Positions 55,699 through 64,000 of a stretch of DNA of 64,000 nt are shown one piece after another. Source of the DNA: Pseudomonas laurylsulfativorans (GTDB lineage: Bacteria > Pseudomonadota > Gammaproteobacteria > Pseudomonadales > Pseudomonadaceae); the NCBI RefSeq assembly GCF_002906155.1, contig NZ_MUJK01000004.1, forward strand, positions 1 through 64,000, read 5' to 3'. The position numbers and the translations under genes were made by a program. Under the pieces are notes generated by a model. It was given only the letters and a program-made list of their open reading frames with translations, was not told where the DNA came from and made no database searches. Position 1 is the first letter of the stretch, and the number at the start of each line of letters is the position of its first letter.

Positions 55699-56943
55699 TC
55701 AGCTCAGTCCAGCGAACTCCACCACCGGCATCGTCCGCTTCATCAACACCTTGCCCTCGCGTATCGAATACAGTGGCAACCCCTGGCTGCGGATCACTTC
55801 GTAATCACTCTCCGCCGACAGAATCAGCAGATTCGCCGGCCGCCCGCGCTCCAGGCCATAGCGCTCGCCGAGGTTCATGGCTCTGGCGCTATTGTCCGTC
55901 ACCAGGTCCAGCGCGCTCTGCAGGTTGCGATAACCGAGCATGTGGCAGATGTGCAGCCCGGCTTCCAGTACCCGCAAAATATTGCCATTGCCCAGCGGAT
56001 ACCACGGATCGACGATCGAATCCTGGCCGAAGCACACGTTCATGCCCGCTTCCAGCAACTCGTTGACCCGGGTCACGCCCCGGCGTTTCGGGAAATTATC
56101 AAAGCGCCCTTGCAGGTGAATGCTTTCAGTGGGGCAGGAGACAAAGCTGATGCCGGAGTGCCCGAGCAGGCGAAACAGTTTGGCGCAGTAAGCGTTGTCG
56201 TAGGAGCCCATGGCGGTGGTGTGGCTGGCCGTCACCCGCGAACCCATGCCGCGGCTGCGGGCCTCTTCAGCGAGCACTTCAAGGAAGCGCGAATGCGGGT
56301 CGTCGGTTTCGTCGCAATGCACGTCCACCAGGCAACCGCTGCGCTCGGCCAGGTCCATGAGGAACTTCACCGAGCTGACGCCCTGATCACGGGTGTACTC
56401 GAAATGTGGGATGCCACCGACCACATCGGCGCCCATGCGGATCGCTTCTTCCATCAACTCGCGACCATTGTGGTACGACTCGATGCCTTCCTGAGGGAAC
56501 GCGACGATTTGCAGATCGACCAGGTGCCGGCTTTCCTCGCGCACTTCGAGCATGGCCTTGAGCGCGGTCAGTTGCGGGTCGGTGACGTCGACGTGAGTGC
56601 GCACATGCTGGATGCCGTGGGCGGCGAGGGCCTGGATGGTTTTCTTCGCCCGGGCCTTGGTGTCTTCCTGGGTGATGGTCGCCTTGCGCTCGCCCCAGCA
56701 TTCGATGCCTTCGAACAGCGTGCCGCTCATGTTCCAGCGCGGCTCGCCGGCGGTCAGGGTCGCGTCGAGGTGGATGTGCGGCTCGACAAAGGGCGGCACT
56801 ACCAGGTTGCCGCAGGCATCCAGATCGCCAGGGCCCAGGGTCGGAGCCTCGGTCTGGCGGGCGATGCTGCTGATCAGGCCGTTTTCCAGGTTCAACTCAT
56901 GCAGGCCTTCCTGGTTGCGCAGACGGGCGTTGATGATGTGCAT
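55699..56943 (-). CDS. codA: Cytosine deaminase
   Basis: 414 residues. Converts cytosine to uracil; amidohydrolase superfamily with one metal. Motifs: VVPPFVEPHIHLDATL with the HxH pair, VDVHCDETDDPHSRFLE with a metal His and catalytic Glu, TASHTTAMGSYDNAY, and CFGQDSIVDPWYPLGNGN with the metal Asp. The permease codB usually next to it is not present here; the neighbours are unrelated, so it is probably monocistronic. Confidence 0.93.
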   Translation of the reverse strand: MHIINARLRNQEGLHELNLENGLISSIARQTEAPTLGPGDLDACGNLVVPPFVEPHIHLDATLTAGEPRWNMSGTLFEGIECWGERKATITQEDTKARAKKTIQALAAHGIQHVRTHVDVTDPQLTALKAMLEVREESRHLVDLQIVAFPQEGIESYHNGRELMEEAIRMGADVVGGIPHFEYTRDQGVSSVKFLMDLAERSGCLVDVHCDETDDPHSRFLEVLAEEARSRGMGSRVTASHTTAMGSYDNAYCAKLFRLLGHSGISFVSCPTESIHLQGRFDNFPKRRGVTRVNELLEAGMNVCFGQDSIVDPWYPLGNGNILRVLEAGLHICHMLGYRNLQSALDLVTDNSARAMNLGERYGLERGRPANLLILSAESDYEVIRSQGLPLYSIREGKVLMKRTMPVVEFAGLS

Positions 56944-57022
56944 CGGGTGAGTCCTTATAGAGAACCGTGTAGACGATATCCCTACGTTAGCTCGGCATCG
57001 GCAATCCCCGCCAGTTCAAAAT

Positions 57023-57106
57023 GTGGGAGCGAGCCTGCTCGCGAAGAGGGAGTGTCTGTCACTGTACATGTCGTCTGACACACCGCTTTCGCGAGCAAGC
57101 TCCCAC
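57023..57106. repeat. Paired REP element
   Basis: Arms gtgggagcgagcctgctcgc and gcgagcaagctcccac in inverted order between codA and queD. Confidence 0.85.
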
Positions 57107-57127
57107 AGGTTATTGGTGATGTCTGAA

Positions 57128-57484
57128 TTACTCACCGCGATAGATGCAACCGCTGGTGCACGTCTCGTGGATACGGATCGCGCTGAGCTCCGGCAGCAGG
57201 GGCTTCAATTCCTGCCAGATAAACTTGGCCAACACTTCGCTGGTCGGGTTTTCCAGGCCGGGAATGTCGTTCAGGTAATTGTGATCCAGACGCTCATACA
57301 GCGGCTTGAAGATCGCCTTGATTTCCGAGAAGTCGCGGATCCAGCCGGTGTGCGGGTCGAGGTCGCCGCTCAGGTGGATTGCCACTTTGAACGAGTGACC
57401 GTGCAGGCGCCCGCACTTGTGGCCGTCCGGTACGTGGGGCAGGCGGTGGGCGGATTCGAAAGTAAATTCCTTGAAGATTTCCAC
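57128..57484 (-). CDS. queD: QueD, 6-carboxytetrahydropterin synthase
   Basis: 118 residues, the QueD size. Second enzyme of the queuosine/7-deazaguanine route. Zinc His ligands are in [10 protein letters not shown] and GRLHGHSF; the catalytic Cys is in HKCGRLHG; the Glu/His of the active site are near [12 protein letters not shown] and [10 protein letters not shown]. Stands alone behind a REP pair, with a patatin-like gene upstream on the same strand. Confidence 0.95.
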   Translation of the reverse strand: MEIFKEFTFESAHRLPHVPDGHKCGRLHGHSFKVAIHLSGDLDPHTGWIRDFSEIKAIFKPLYERLDHNYLNDIPGLENPTSEVLAKFIWQELKPLLPELSAIRIHETCTSGCIYRGE

Positions 57485-57559
57485 AGTGTTTTCGGCTCTG
57501 TTCAGGTGGCGTTCGCCGCAGCGATTCGGGCAGGTGGCGAGTTTATCAGTTTGTCCTGA

Positions 57560-58639
57560 CTAAAGGGTCAGCAAGCGCTCGCCGAGGCGACCGTTGGCGG
57601 CCAGTTCGAGGAATTCGTCGCCCATGCGGCGGCTTTCCTCCATGGTCGTGCGCCAGTACTTCTGCCGGCTCGGGGCGTCGCCCATGAAGCGCTTGAAGTC
57701 GTTACGGTCAGGCAGTTTGCCGTAGGGCAGGCGCGCCAGATACTCCTTCGACGGCGCCAGCAGCAGCACGTTTTGCAGGCGTGCCGGGCAGGCGCGGCGC
57801 CACGGCAGGGTCTTGTCGAACCAGCCGGGAATCACCCGGTCGGTGAAATGCGGGTAAAGCACGATGTCGTTGCCGCTGTAAGGCAGGTCCAGGTGGTAAT
57901 CCAGCAGGCCGCCGTCGCGGAAAGTGCCGGCGCCGGCACCCGGCAGGTCGCGCACGCCTTGCATCACCATCGGAATCGAGCCCGAAGCCAGCAGGGCCTG
58001 GCGCAAATTGCCGGCATTGAGGGCGACGAAGCGCGACGGGAAGTCGTTCAAGGCGTCGACCGGTGGCGCCAGGCGCGGGTCGTGGATGATCAGGCGTTCG
58101 AAGTGCCGGGCCAGCCGCGCCCGGCCGCGCAGGTTGTCGGCGATGACCGAGGACAGGCCCAACCCCAGGCGACCGCGATGATCGTCGGCGAGCAGGCCGT
58201 GGCTTTTGACCACCATGATGTTCAGGCGGTAATCGCTGTTGGCCAGGATCGAGGCATCGCGACCGTCGAGCAGGTCATTGAGCATGCGCTGGGAGCTCTG
58301 GCTGATCTGCGCCATGGTCACGCCCTTGGCGAAATTCTGCTCGGTGTACAGCTGCCCGAGACGCCGGATGCCCTCGGCGGCGTCCGGCAGGCAGGCGCTG
58401 GCGAAGCGCCAGGAACCCACCGATGCACCAATCAGCGAGCGTTCCCGCGGTGCGGCCGGCAGCCACTCGCCGAACAGTGCCAGGTCCAGACCTTGAATCC
58501 CCAGCGCCTTCGGTCCACCGGCAGCGCCGGGCAGGGTGCCGACCTCGGTGGCGTTCAGGCCATTGGCGCGGATGTGCGCAAAGGCACGCGGACCGGCCTT
58601 GAGGGTCAGGGAAGGGAGTTTGATGTGGATGGCGGTCAT
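57560..58639 (-). CDS. Patatin-like phospholipase family protein
   Basis: 359 residues without a signal peptide. The patatin Ser-Asp dyad is visible: oxyanion loop LPGAAGGPKALG, nucleophile in LIGASVGSWRF, and the Asp in FRDGGLLDYHLDLPY, matching DGG. These enzymes hydrolyse acyl chains from lipids; cytoplasmic or membrane-associated, target unknown. Start ATG 58639; upstream is a half REP arm. 75 bp upstream of queD on the - strand, possibly co-transcribed. Confidence 0.8.
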   Translation of the reverse strand: MTAIHIKLPSLTLKAGPRAFAHIRANGLNATEVGTLPGAAGGPKALGIQGLDLALFGEWLPAAPRERSLIGASVGSWRFASACLPDAAEGIRRLGQLYTEQNFAKGVTMAQISQSSQRMLNDLLDGRDASILANSDYRLNIMVVKSHGLLADDHRGRLGLGLSSVIADNLRGRARLARHFERLIIHDPRLAPPVDALNDFPSRFVALNAGNLRQALLASGSIPMVMQGVRDLPGAGAGTFRDGGLLDYHLDLPYSGNDIVLYPHFTDRVIPGWFDKTLPWRRACPARLQNVLLLAPSKEYLARLPYGKLPDRNDFKRFMGDAPSRQKYWRTTMEESRRMGDEFLELAANGRLGERLLTL

Positions 58640-58790
58640 TGCGGTCTCGATGTGTGGCCAGCGGAGGAATTATACGCAACCCCTGTAGGAGCTGGCTTGG
58701 GGGTGGCAGTGATGGCCATTCAGTTTCAATTAAGTTCATCCGGTTAAGGTGTCGCTCACAGGCAAGACCTGAAGAAATACGGAGCCACCC

Positions 58791-59099
58791 ATGAAAACCC
58801 TGACAGCCCTGTTCACCGCGTCCATCATCGGCATGATCGCGAGCTTCGCCCACGCCCGCGAACTTGGCCCGGATGAAGCGCTGAGATTGCGCGACGCTGG
58901 TACCATTGTGTCGTTCGAGACCCTCAACGCCAACGCATTGGCCAGGCATCCGGGTTCCACCGTCAATGAATCCGAGCTGGAACAGCATTACGGCAAGTAC
59001 TTGTACAAGGTAGAGCTGCGCGATCCCCAGGGCATCGACTGGGATCTGGAATTAGACGCTGTCAGCGGGCAGGTTCTCAAGGATCATCAGGATTCGTAA
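58791..59099 (+). CDS. PepSY-domain periplasmic protein
   Basis: 102 residues with a signal peptide (LFTASIIGMIASFAHA). The mature part is a single PepSY unit: ARELGPDEALRLRDAGTIVS, then YKVELRDPQGIDWDLELDAVSGQVLKD. It overlaps the second PepSY gene by 1 nt and starts a four-gene operon with a response regulator and sensor kinase. The same arrangement occurs in the P. aeruginosa bqs/car operon (PA2656-PA2659), whose kinase responds to metal ions. Confidence 0.82.
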   Translation: MKTLTALFTASIIGMIASFAHARELGPDEALRLRDAGTIVSFETLNANALARHPGSTVNESELEQHYGKYLYKVELRDPQGIDWDLELDAVSGQVLKDHQDS

Positions 59100-59419
59100 T
59101 GAAGGTGTTTTTATTCAATCGATGCACCGGCAGCCGGATGGCGCTGGTGCTCCTGGCATTTTGTTCGGTCGTGATGGCCCGCGACCTGGACCAGGATGAA
59201 GCGCTGCGCCTGCGTCAGCAGGGCGTGATCCTGCCGCTGGAGCAATTGCTGCAGCAGGCGATGGATCGTTACCCCGGCGCGAAACTGCTGGAAGCCGAGC
59301 TCGAAGAGAAGCATGACGTCTACATTTATGAAGTCGAGTTGCTGACCCCTGAAGGCGTGGTTCGCGAGCTGGACATCGACGCCACCACCGGCCGTTTACT
59401 CAAAGACAAGGAAGACTGA
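59099..59419 (+). CDS. PepSY-domain periplasmic protein, second copy
   Basis: 106 residues with a signal peptide (LVLLAFCSVVMA). It resembles the preceding protein in layout (DLDQDEALRLRQQGVILPLEQ; DVYIYEVELLTPEGVVRELDIDATTGRLLKD), so the two are a diverged tandem pair. Its gene lies 3 bp before the response regulator. Possibly a periplasmic partner or accessory sensor of the kinase; inferred from context. Confidence 0.82.
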   Translation: MKVFLFNRCTGSRMALVLLAFCSVVMARDLDQDEALRLRQQGVILPLEQLLQQAMDRYPGAKLLEAELEEKHDVYIYEVELLTPEGVVRELDIDATTGRLLKDKED

Positions 59420-59422
59420 TCC

Positions 59423-60091
59423 ATGCGTTTGCTTCTGGTGGAAGACCATGTGCCCCTGGCCGACGAACTGCTGGCCGGCCTCAACCGCCAGGGTTATGCG
59501 GTGGACTGGCTGGCCGATGGTCGCGATGCGGTGCATCAGGGCAGTACCGAACCTTACGACCTGATCATCCTCGATCTCGGTTTGCCAGGCGTGCCGGGGC
59601 TTGAGGTGCTGGCGCAATGGCGTGCGGCGGGGCTGGTCACGCCGGTGTTGATCCTGACGGCCCGTGGTTCCTGGGCCGAGCGCATCGAAGGCCTCAAGGC
59701 CGGCGCCGACGATTACCTGACCAAACCCTTTCATCCCGAAGAGCTGTTCTTGCGCATCCAGGCGTTGTTGCGCCGCTCCCATGGCCAGGTCAACCAGCCG
59801 ACGCTCCAGGCCGCCGGGTTGCATCTGGACGAAGGGCGCCAGTGCGTTGTTCGCGAGGGTGCGGACATTCAGCTGACCGCCGCGGAGTTTCGCCTGTTGC
59901 GGTATTTCATGCTGCACCCCGAGCAGATCCTCTCCAAAAGCCATCTCGCCGAACACCTCTACGACGGTGAAACCGAACGCGATTCCAATGTGCTGGAGGT
60001 CCACGTCAACCACTTGCGCCGCAAGCTTGGCAAAAGTGTGATTGAAACCCGTCGCGGCCAGGGCTACCTGTTCGGCGGGCAAGCCCGGTGA
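59423..60091 (+). CDS. OmpR-type response regulator
   Basis: 222 residues. Receiver domain: [17 protein letters not shown] with acidic pocket, phospho-acceptor Asp in [16 protein letters not shown] (about residue 51), Thr in LILTARG and Lys in [13 protein letters not shown]-terminal winged helix: [13 protein letters not shown] and [20 protein letters not shown]. Overlaps the kinase start by 4 nt (GTGA). Resembles the BqsR/CarR type in neighbourhood. Confidence 0.95.
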   Translation: MRLLLVEDHVPLADELLAGLNRQGYAVDWLADGRDAVHQGSTEPYDLIILDLGLPGVPGLEVLAQWRAAGLVTPVLILTARGSWAERIEGLKAGADDYLTKPFHPEELFLRIQALLRRSHGQVNQPTLQAAGLHLDEGRQCVVREGADIQLTAAEFRLLRYFMLHPEQILSKSHLAEHLYDGETERDSNVLEVHVNHLRRKLGKSVIETRRGQGYLFGGQAR

Positions 60092-61404
60092 GATCGATCC
60101 AGCGTCGCTTGAGCCTGGGCCTGATCAGCGTGATGGTGGTCGTTGGCCTGGTGCTGGCGCAAACCAGCCTGTGGCTGTTCGAAATGGGTTTGCAGCGCTA
60201 CCTCGAAGCCGGGCTGCGCAATGACAGCGAGAACCTGCTGGCGGCACTGGTGCGCGGGCCGCAGGGTTTGCAACTGGATGAGCGACGTCTGTCGCCAGCC
60301 TATCAGCGGCCGTTTTCCGGGCATTATTTTCGCATTGATTTCGCCGACGGCCATTGGCGTTCCCGTTCGTTATGGGATCAGGAACTGCCGGCGCTCGATC
60401 AACCCGGCCTGCAGGACAACCTGCAACTGGGGCCGGAAGGGCAACAGTTGCTGGTATTGCGTACGGACTATCGACGTCTGGGACTGCCGATTTCCATCAG
60501 CGTCGCCGAGGATTACACGCCAATACGCGAAAGCTTCAGGCGTATGCAGCAGATCGGCTTGGGCCTGGGTTTGACCGGGCTGCTGCTGATTCTATTGCTG
60601 CAACGGATCACCGTGCGCCGTGCCTTGCGCCCGCTGGAACAGGCCCGCGAGCAGATTGCGCAGTTGCAACAGGGCCAGCGCTCGCAACTCGATGACCGGG
60701 TGCCGGTGGAACTGGAACCCTTGGTGGCGCAGATCAACCATTTGCTGGCCCACACCGAAGACAGCCTCAAGCGCTCACGCAATGCCTTGGGCAACCTCGG
60801 TCACGCCTTGAAAACGCCGCTGGCGGTGCTGTTGAGCCTGGCTTCAAGCGAGCAACTGGACGCGCACCCGAAACTGCGCAAAGTCCTCAAGGAGCAACTG
60901 GAGCAAGTCCAGCAGCGACTCAATCGCGAACTCAATCGCGCACGGTTGTCCGGCGATGCGTTGCCCGGTGCGTTGTTCGATTGCGATGGCGAACTCCCCG
61001 GATTGCTGGCAACCCTGAACATGATCCATGGCGAACACCTGGCGCTGAGCTACCGCGCACCGACCGGCCTGCAATTGCCCTGGGATCGTGAGGACCTGCT
61101 GGAACTGTTGGGCAACCTGCTGGATAACGCCTGCAAATGGGCGGATGCCGAGGTTCGCGTGAGTGTGGTCGAAACGGCGGGCGGGTTTGAGCTCAGTGTC
61201 GAAGATGACGGCCCGGGCATCCCCGCAGAGCGTCGTGATCAGGTGTTCAGTCGAGGGACGCGGCTGGATGAGCAAACAGAGGGGCATGGCCTGGGGCTGG
61301 GGATCGTGCGCGACATCGTCGATAGCTGGGGCGGCAAACTGTCGTTGCTGGACAGCGAGTGGGGCGGGTTGAAGGTGGTCATCGAATTGCCCAAACACAG
61401 ATAA
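60088..61404 (+). CDS. Membrane sensor histidine kinase
   Basis: 438 residues, start GTG 60088 overlapping the regulator stop. TM1 near residues 10-32, a ~115-residue periplasmic sensor part, TM2 near 153-171 ([14 protein letters not shown]), then HAMP, the H-box with the phospho-His in [16 protein letters not shown]-box [10 protein letters not shown], and G-boxes DDGPGIPAE and GHGLGLGIV. The sensor part has clusters of acidic residues, in line with a metal cue, but no motif proves it. The pair probably controls the two PepSY genes and others. Confidence 0.93.
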   Translation: MRSIQRRLSLGLISVMVVVGLVLAQTSLWLFEMGLQRYLEAGLRNDSENLLAALVRGPQGLQLDERRLSPAYQRPFSGHYFRIDFADGHWRSRSLWDQELPALDQPGLQDNLQLGPEGQQLLVLRTDYRRLGLPISISVAEDYTPIRESFRRMQQIGLGLGLTGLLLILLLQRITVRRALRPLEQAREQIAQLQQGQRSQLDDRVPVELEPLVAQINHLLAHTEDSLKRSRNALGNLGHALKTPLAVLLSLASSEQLDAHPKLRKVLKEQLEQVQQRLNRELNRARLSGDALPGALFDCDGELPGLLATLNMIHGEHLALSYRAPTGLQLPWDREDLLELLGNLLDNACKWADAEVRVSVVETAGGFELSVEDDGPGIPAERRDQVFSRGTRLDEQTEGHGLGLGIVRDIVDSWGGKLSLLDSEWGGLKVVIELPKHR

Positions 61405-61414
61405 TCGCCGTCCT

Positions 61415-61526
61415 GTAGGAGCGAGCTTGCTCGCGATGATCGTTAACGATGACGCGCCCTTTCTGATTCACCGCGGCGCCCTTGCGTTCATCGTCGGAAC
61501 GCCGCCCGGAGCAAGCTCGCTCCTAC
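61415..61526. repeat. Paired REP element
   Basis: Arms gtaggagcgagcttgctcgc and gagcaagctcgctcctac, inverted, in the gap between convergent kinase and transporter genes. Confidence 0.9.
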
Positions 61527-61543
61527 AGTGATTTGTGTCTACC

Positions 61544-63220
61544 TCAGGTGTGATGAATCTCCCGATCCTTGGTTTCCGGCATGAAGAAGATGCCCAGCAC
61601 AGCCGTCATCACCGCGATGACGATCGGATACCACAGCCCGTAGTAGATGTCCCCCGTGGCCGCCACCATGGCGAACGCCACCGTCGGCAGGAAGCCACCG
61701 AACCAGCCATTGCCGATGTGATAGGGCAGTGACATCGAGGTGTAGCGGATACGCGCCGGGAACAATTCCACCAGCCAGGCGGCAATCGGGCCGTAGACCA
61801 TGGTCACGTAGATCACCAGGATGGTCAGGAGCAGCAGCACCATCGGGTAGTTGGTCTTGGCCGGGTCGGCCTTCTCGGGGTAACCGGCGTCCTTGAGGGC
61901 GGTGGCGAGGGTGGCGGTAAAGGCGTCGTTTTTCGCCTTGAAGTCGGCGGCCGGGATGCCGGTGCCCTCGAAGCTCTCGATCACTTTCTCGCCAATGCGC
62001 ACCTGCGCAACAGCGCCCGGCTCGGCGCTCACGTTCTTGTAGGGGATGGCCCTTTTGGCCAACACGGTCTTGGCCAGGTCACAGGAACTGGTGAATTTGG
62101 CCTTGCCCACCGGGTCGAACTGGAACGAACACTGGTCGGGATTGGCGATGACCGTGACCGGGTTCTTCTCCTGCGCAATGAACACGTCGGGGTTACCGTA
62201 TTGGGTCAGCGCATGGAAGATCGGGAAATAGGTCGCGGCCGCTAGAATGCAGCCGGCCATGATGATGCCCTTGCGCCCGATGCGATCGGACAGGCTGCCA
62301 AAAATGACGAAGAACGGTGTACCGATCAGCAGCGAGCCGGCAATCAGCAAGTTGGCCGTCTGCGGGTCGATCTTCAGGGTCTGCAGCAGGAAGAACAGCG
62401 CATAGAACTGTCCGGTGTACCAGACCACGGCCTGGCCGGCGGTGCCGCCGAGCAGGGCCATGATCACGATCTTGAGGTTGTCCCAGCGAGCGAATGACTC
62501 GGTCAGAGGCGCCTTGGAGGCCTTGCCTTCGGCTTTCATTTTCAAGAACACCGGCGACTCGCTCAGTTGCAGGCGGATGTACACCGAGACGATCAGCAAC
62601 AGGATCGACAGCAGGAACGGAATCCGCCAGCCCCAGGCCTCGAAGGCTTCGGTGCCGAGGACGGTGCGGCAGGTGAGGATCACCAGCAGCGACAGAAACA
62701 GGCCGAGTGTCGCAGTCGTCTGAATCCACGAAGTGAAGAAGCCGCGCTTGCCCTTCGGTGCATGTTCGGCCACGTAGGTCGCTGCTCCGCCGTACTCGCC
62801 GCCCAAGGCCAGGCCTTGCAGCAGGCGCAGGCTGATCAGGATGACCGGAGCGGCCACGCCGATGCTCGCATAGCCGGGCAGCAAGCCCACCACCGCCGTC
62901 GAGACACCCATGATCACGATGGTGATGAGGAACGTATGTTTGCGTCCGATCATGTCGCCCAGCCGACCGAACACGATGGCGCCGAAGGGCCGAACAGCGA
63001 AGCCGGCGGCGAAGGCGAGCAGGGCGAAGATGAAGGAAGTCGTCTCGTTGACGCCGGCGAAGAAGTGCTTGGCGATGATCGCCGCGAGGGAGCCGTACAG
63101 GTAGAAGTCATACCATTCGAACACGGTGCCCAGGGATGAGGCGAAGATAACCTTGCGTTCCTCCCTCGTGATGCCGCGGTTGGGCGTGCTGCCCGTGGTG
63201 GTGTTGTCGATGGCCGCCAT
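61544..63220 (-). CDS. MFS transporter, metabolite:H+ symporter (MHS) family
   Basis: 558 residues. Typical MHS start SSLGTVFEWYDFYLYGSLAA and loop motif GRLGDMIGRKHTFL; LLQGLALGGEYGGAATYVAEH is conserved for dicarboxylate/osmolyte carriers of this family (ProP, ShiA). An unusual ~110-residue soluble insertion sits between the eighth and ninth segments (about residues 355-465), with a Cys pair (QCSFQFDPVGKAKFTSSCD). I recall this insertion in several Pseudomonas MHS proteins, so it is a subfamily trait. Substrate unknown. Start ATG 63220. Confidence 0.88.
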   Translation of the reverse strand: MAAIDNTTTGSTPNRGITREERKVIFASSLGTVFEWYDFYLYGSLAAIIAKHFFAGVNETTSFIFALLAFAAGFAVRPFGAIVFGRLGDMIGRKHTFLITIVIMGVSTAVVGLLPGYASIGVAAPVILISLRLLQGLALGGEYGGAATYVAEHAPKGKRGFFTSWIQTTATLGLFLSLLVILTCRTVLGTEAFEAWGWRIPFLLSILLLIVSVYIRLQLSESPVFLKMKAEGKASKAPLTESFARWDNLKIVIMALLGGTAGQAVVWYTGQFYALFFLLQTLKIDPQTANLLIAGSLLIGTPFFVIFGSLSDRIGRKGIIMAGCILAAATYFPIFHALTQYGNPDVFIAQEKNPVTVIANPDQCSFQFDPVGKAKFTSSCDLAKTVLAKRAIPYKNVSAEPGAVAQVRIGEKVIESFEGTGIPAADFKAKNDAFTATLATALKDAGYPEKADPAKTNYPMVLLLLTILVIYVTMVYGPIAAWLVELFPARIRYTSMSLPYHIGNGWFGGFLPTVAFAMVAATGDIYYGLWYPIVIAVMTAVLGIFFMPETKDREIHHT

Positions 63221-63415
63221 GAGTGTTCTCCGTTGTTATTGTTGTAGGCCGGAGCACCTCTCAAATGTTGCCGCACCCTGGCCCTGGGGCTGAAGTCGTC
63301 GGACTACGCAAAGCTTGCTTTGAAGTTGACGTTGCTGATTGCTGCGAGGTTCCCTGAAGCATAATCAGGTTCTGCTAGATATCCACTCGCCATCATGCTG
63401 GAGGCACACAAACCT

Positions 63416-63513
63416 GTAGGAGCGAGCTCGCTCGCGAAAATCAACAACGATGACGCGGGGAATCTGATTCTCCGCGGCGCCCTCGGGTTTTTCGCGAGCA
63501 AGCTCGCTCCTAC
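63416..63513. repeat. Paired REP element
   Basis: Arms gtaggagcgagctcgctcgc and gcgagcaagctcgctcctac. It covers a third of the 315-bp gap 63221-63535; the rest shows no gene. Confidence 0.9.
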
Positions 63514-63535
63514 AGTTAAAGTTGCAGTTGCGGGT

Positions 63536-64000
63536 TTAAACGCGGAACTGGTCCATCAAACTCTGCTGCTGGTTCGCCAGGCTGTTGAGCGACTGGCTGA
63601 CTCGCGCCGATTCATTGGCCTGGCCCGACAGCGACTCAGTCACGTCGCGGATGGTCGCGACGTTGTTGTTGATCTCCTCGGCCACCGCGCTTTGCTCTTC
63701 GGCGGCACTGGCGATCTGCATGTTCATGTCGTTGATCACGGTCACCGCGTCGCCGATCTGGCGCAGCGCCGTCACGGCCTGGCCAACCTGCTCGACGCTA
63801 CCCTGGGCCTGACGATGGCTGTTGTTCATCGAACCCACCACCTCCTGCGTACCGTTTTGCAGTTGTTCGATCACCACACGGGTTTCTTCGACGGATTCCT
63901 GGGTGCGCCGCGCCAGGTTGCGCACTTCATCGGCCACCACGGCAAAGCCGCGCCCGGCCTCACCGGCACGGGCCGCTTCGATCGCGGCGTTGAGGGCCAG
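63536..64000 (-). CDS. Methyl-accepting chemotaxis protein (3' part; start lies outside the window)
   Basis: The frame is open to the window end, giving the last ~154 residues. The hairpin signalling motif [24 protein letters not shown] sequence is at the right edge (ending [14 protein letters not shown]), the most conserved part of chemoreceptors that contacts CheA/CheW. The rest is coiled coil with glutamine/glutamate pairs ([20 protein letters not shown]) for methylation. The ligand domain is not in view, so the cue is unknown. Confidence 0.95.
   Translation of the reverse strand: MALNAAIEAARAGEAGRGFAVVADEVRNLARRTQESVEETRVVIEQLQNGTQEVVGSMNNSHRQAQGSVEQVGQAVTALRQIGDAVTVINDMNMQIASAAEEQSAVAEEINNNVATIRDVTESLSGQANESARVSQSLNSLANQQQSLMDQFRV

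Noticed and set aside
58685..58702. REP element upstream of the PepSY genes
   Set aside because: Only one half arm (gtaggagctggcttggg) is present and the inverse half is missing, so it was not listed as a paired REP.

Overview
The window is a stretch of a fluorescent-group Pseudomonas chromosome. The evidence is the GC-rich coding style, a complete phenylacetate (paa) catabolon in pseudomonad order with its porin and permease, FecI/FecR/FecA, T6SS VgrG islands, a DUF6124 gene with its leader, and many GTAGGAGCGAGC-type REP elements between genes.

Region 1 (1-13574, + strand) is a type VI secretion effector island. It starts inside a vgrG, followed by a DUF4123 adaptor, a broken YceK-type lipoprotein gene with an AT-rich follower, then a tandem array. 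In the array a DUF3304 lipoprotein (Tli1-type immunity) and a DUF2235 lipase (Tle1) are repeated three times with a 1560-bp period, but only the last lipase is full length. PAAR, a two-TM protein and a TssM/IcmF-like protein without a visible Walker A motif close the island through 4-14 nt overlaps.

Region 2 (13855-19500) holds a thiolase and an enoyl-CoA hydratase on the - strand, and a polyamine-type periplasmic binding protein, a class III aminotransferase and a LuxR-type regulator on the + strand.

Region 3 (19501-39973) is phenylacetate degradation. On the - strand there is paaFGHIJK, then a REP array split by an IS3-family element, then paaABCDE, DUF485, an acetate/phenylacetate-type symporter, an OprD-family porin and paaZ. 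paaY and paaX are on the + strand at the right end. The two paa operons share a matching sequence block upstream of their first genes, probably the PaaX operator.

Region 4 (40075-48880) is phenylethylamine oxidation: feaR and tynA. TynA makes phenylacetaldehyde, whose acid product feeds region 3. Between these two genes sits a second T6SS module: a VgrG with a C-terminal HExxH peptidase, a periplasmic immunity candidate, a frameshifted effector remnant, and a DUF6124 gene behind a structured leader.

Region 5 (49116-64000) carries a ferric-citrate-type fecIRA system, an MFS exporter, a DapF-like protein lacking both catalytic cysteines, cytosine deaminase, queD, a patatin-like protein, a PepSY-PepSY-response regulator-sensor kinase operon, an MHS-family transporter and the 3' part of a chemoreceptor gene.

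Most promising for novelty are the tli1/tle1 amplification, the structured leader at 45897-46065, and the Cys-less DapF-like protein. All family names come from reading the sequence; no database was searched.
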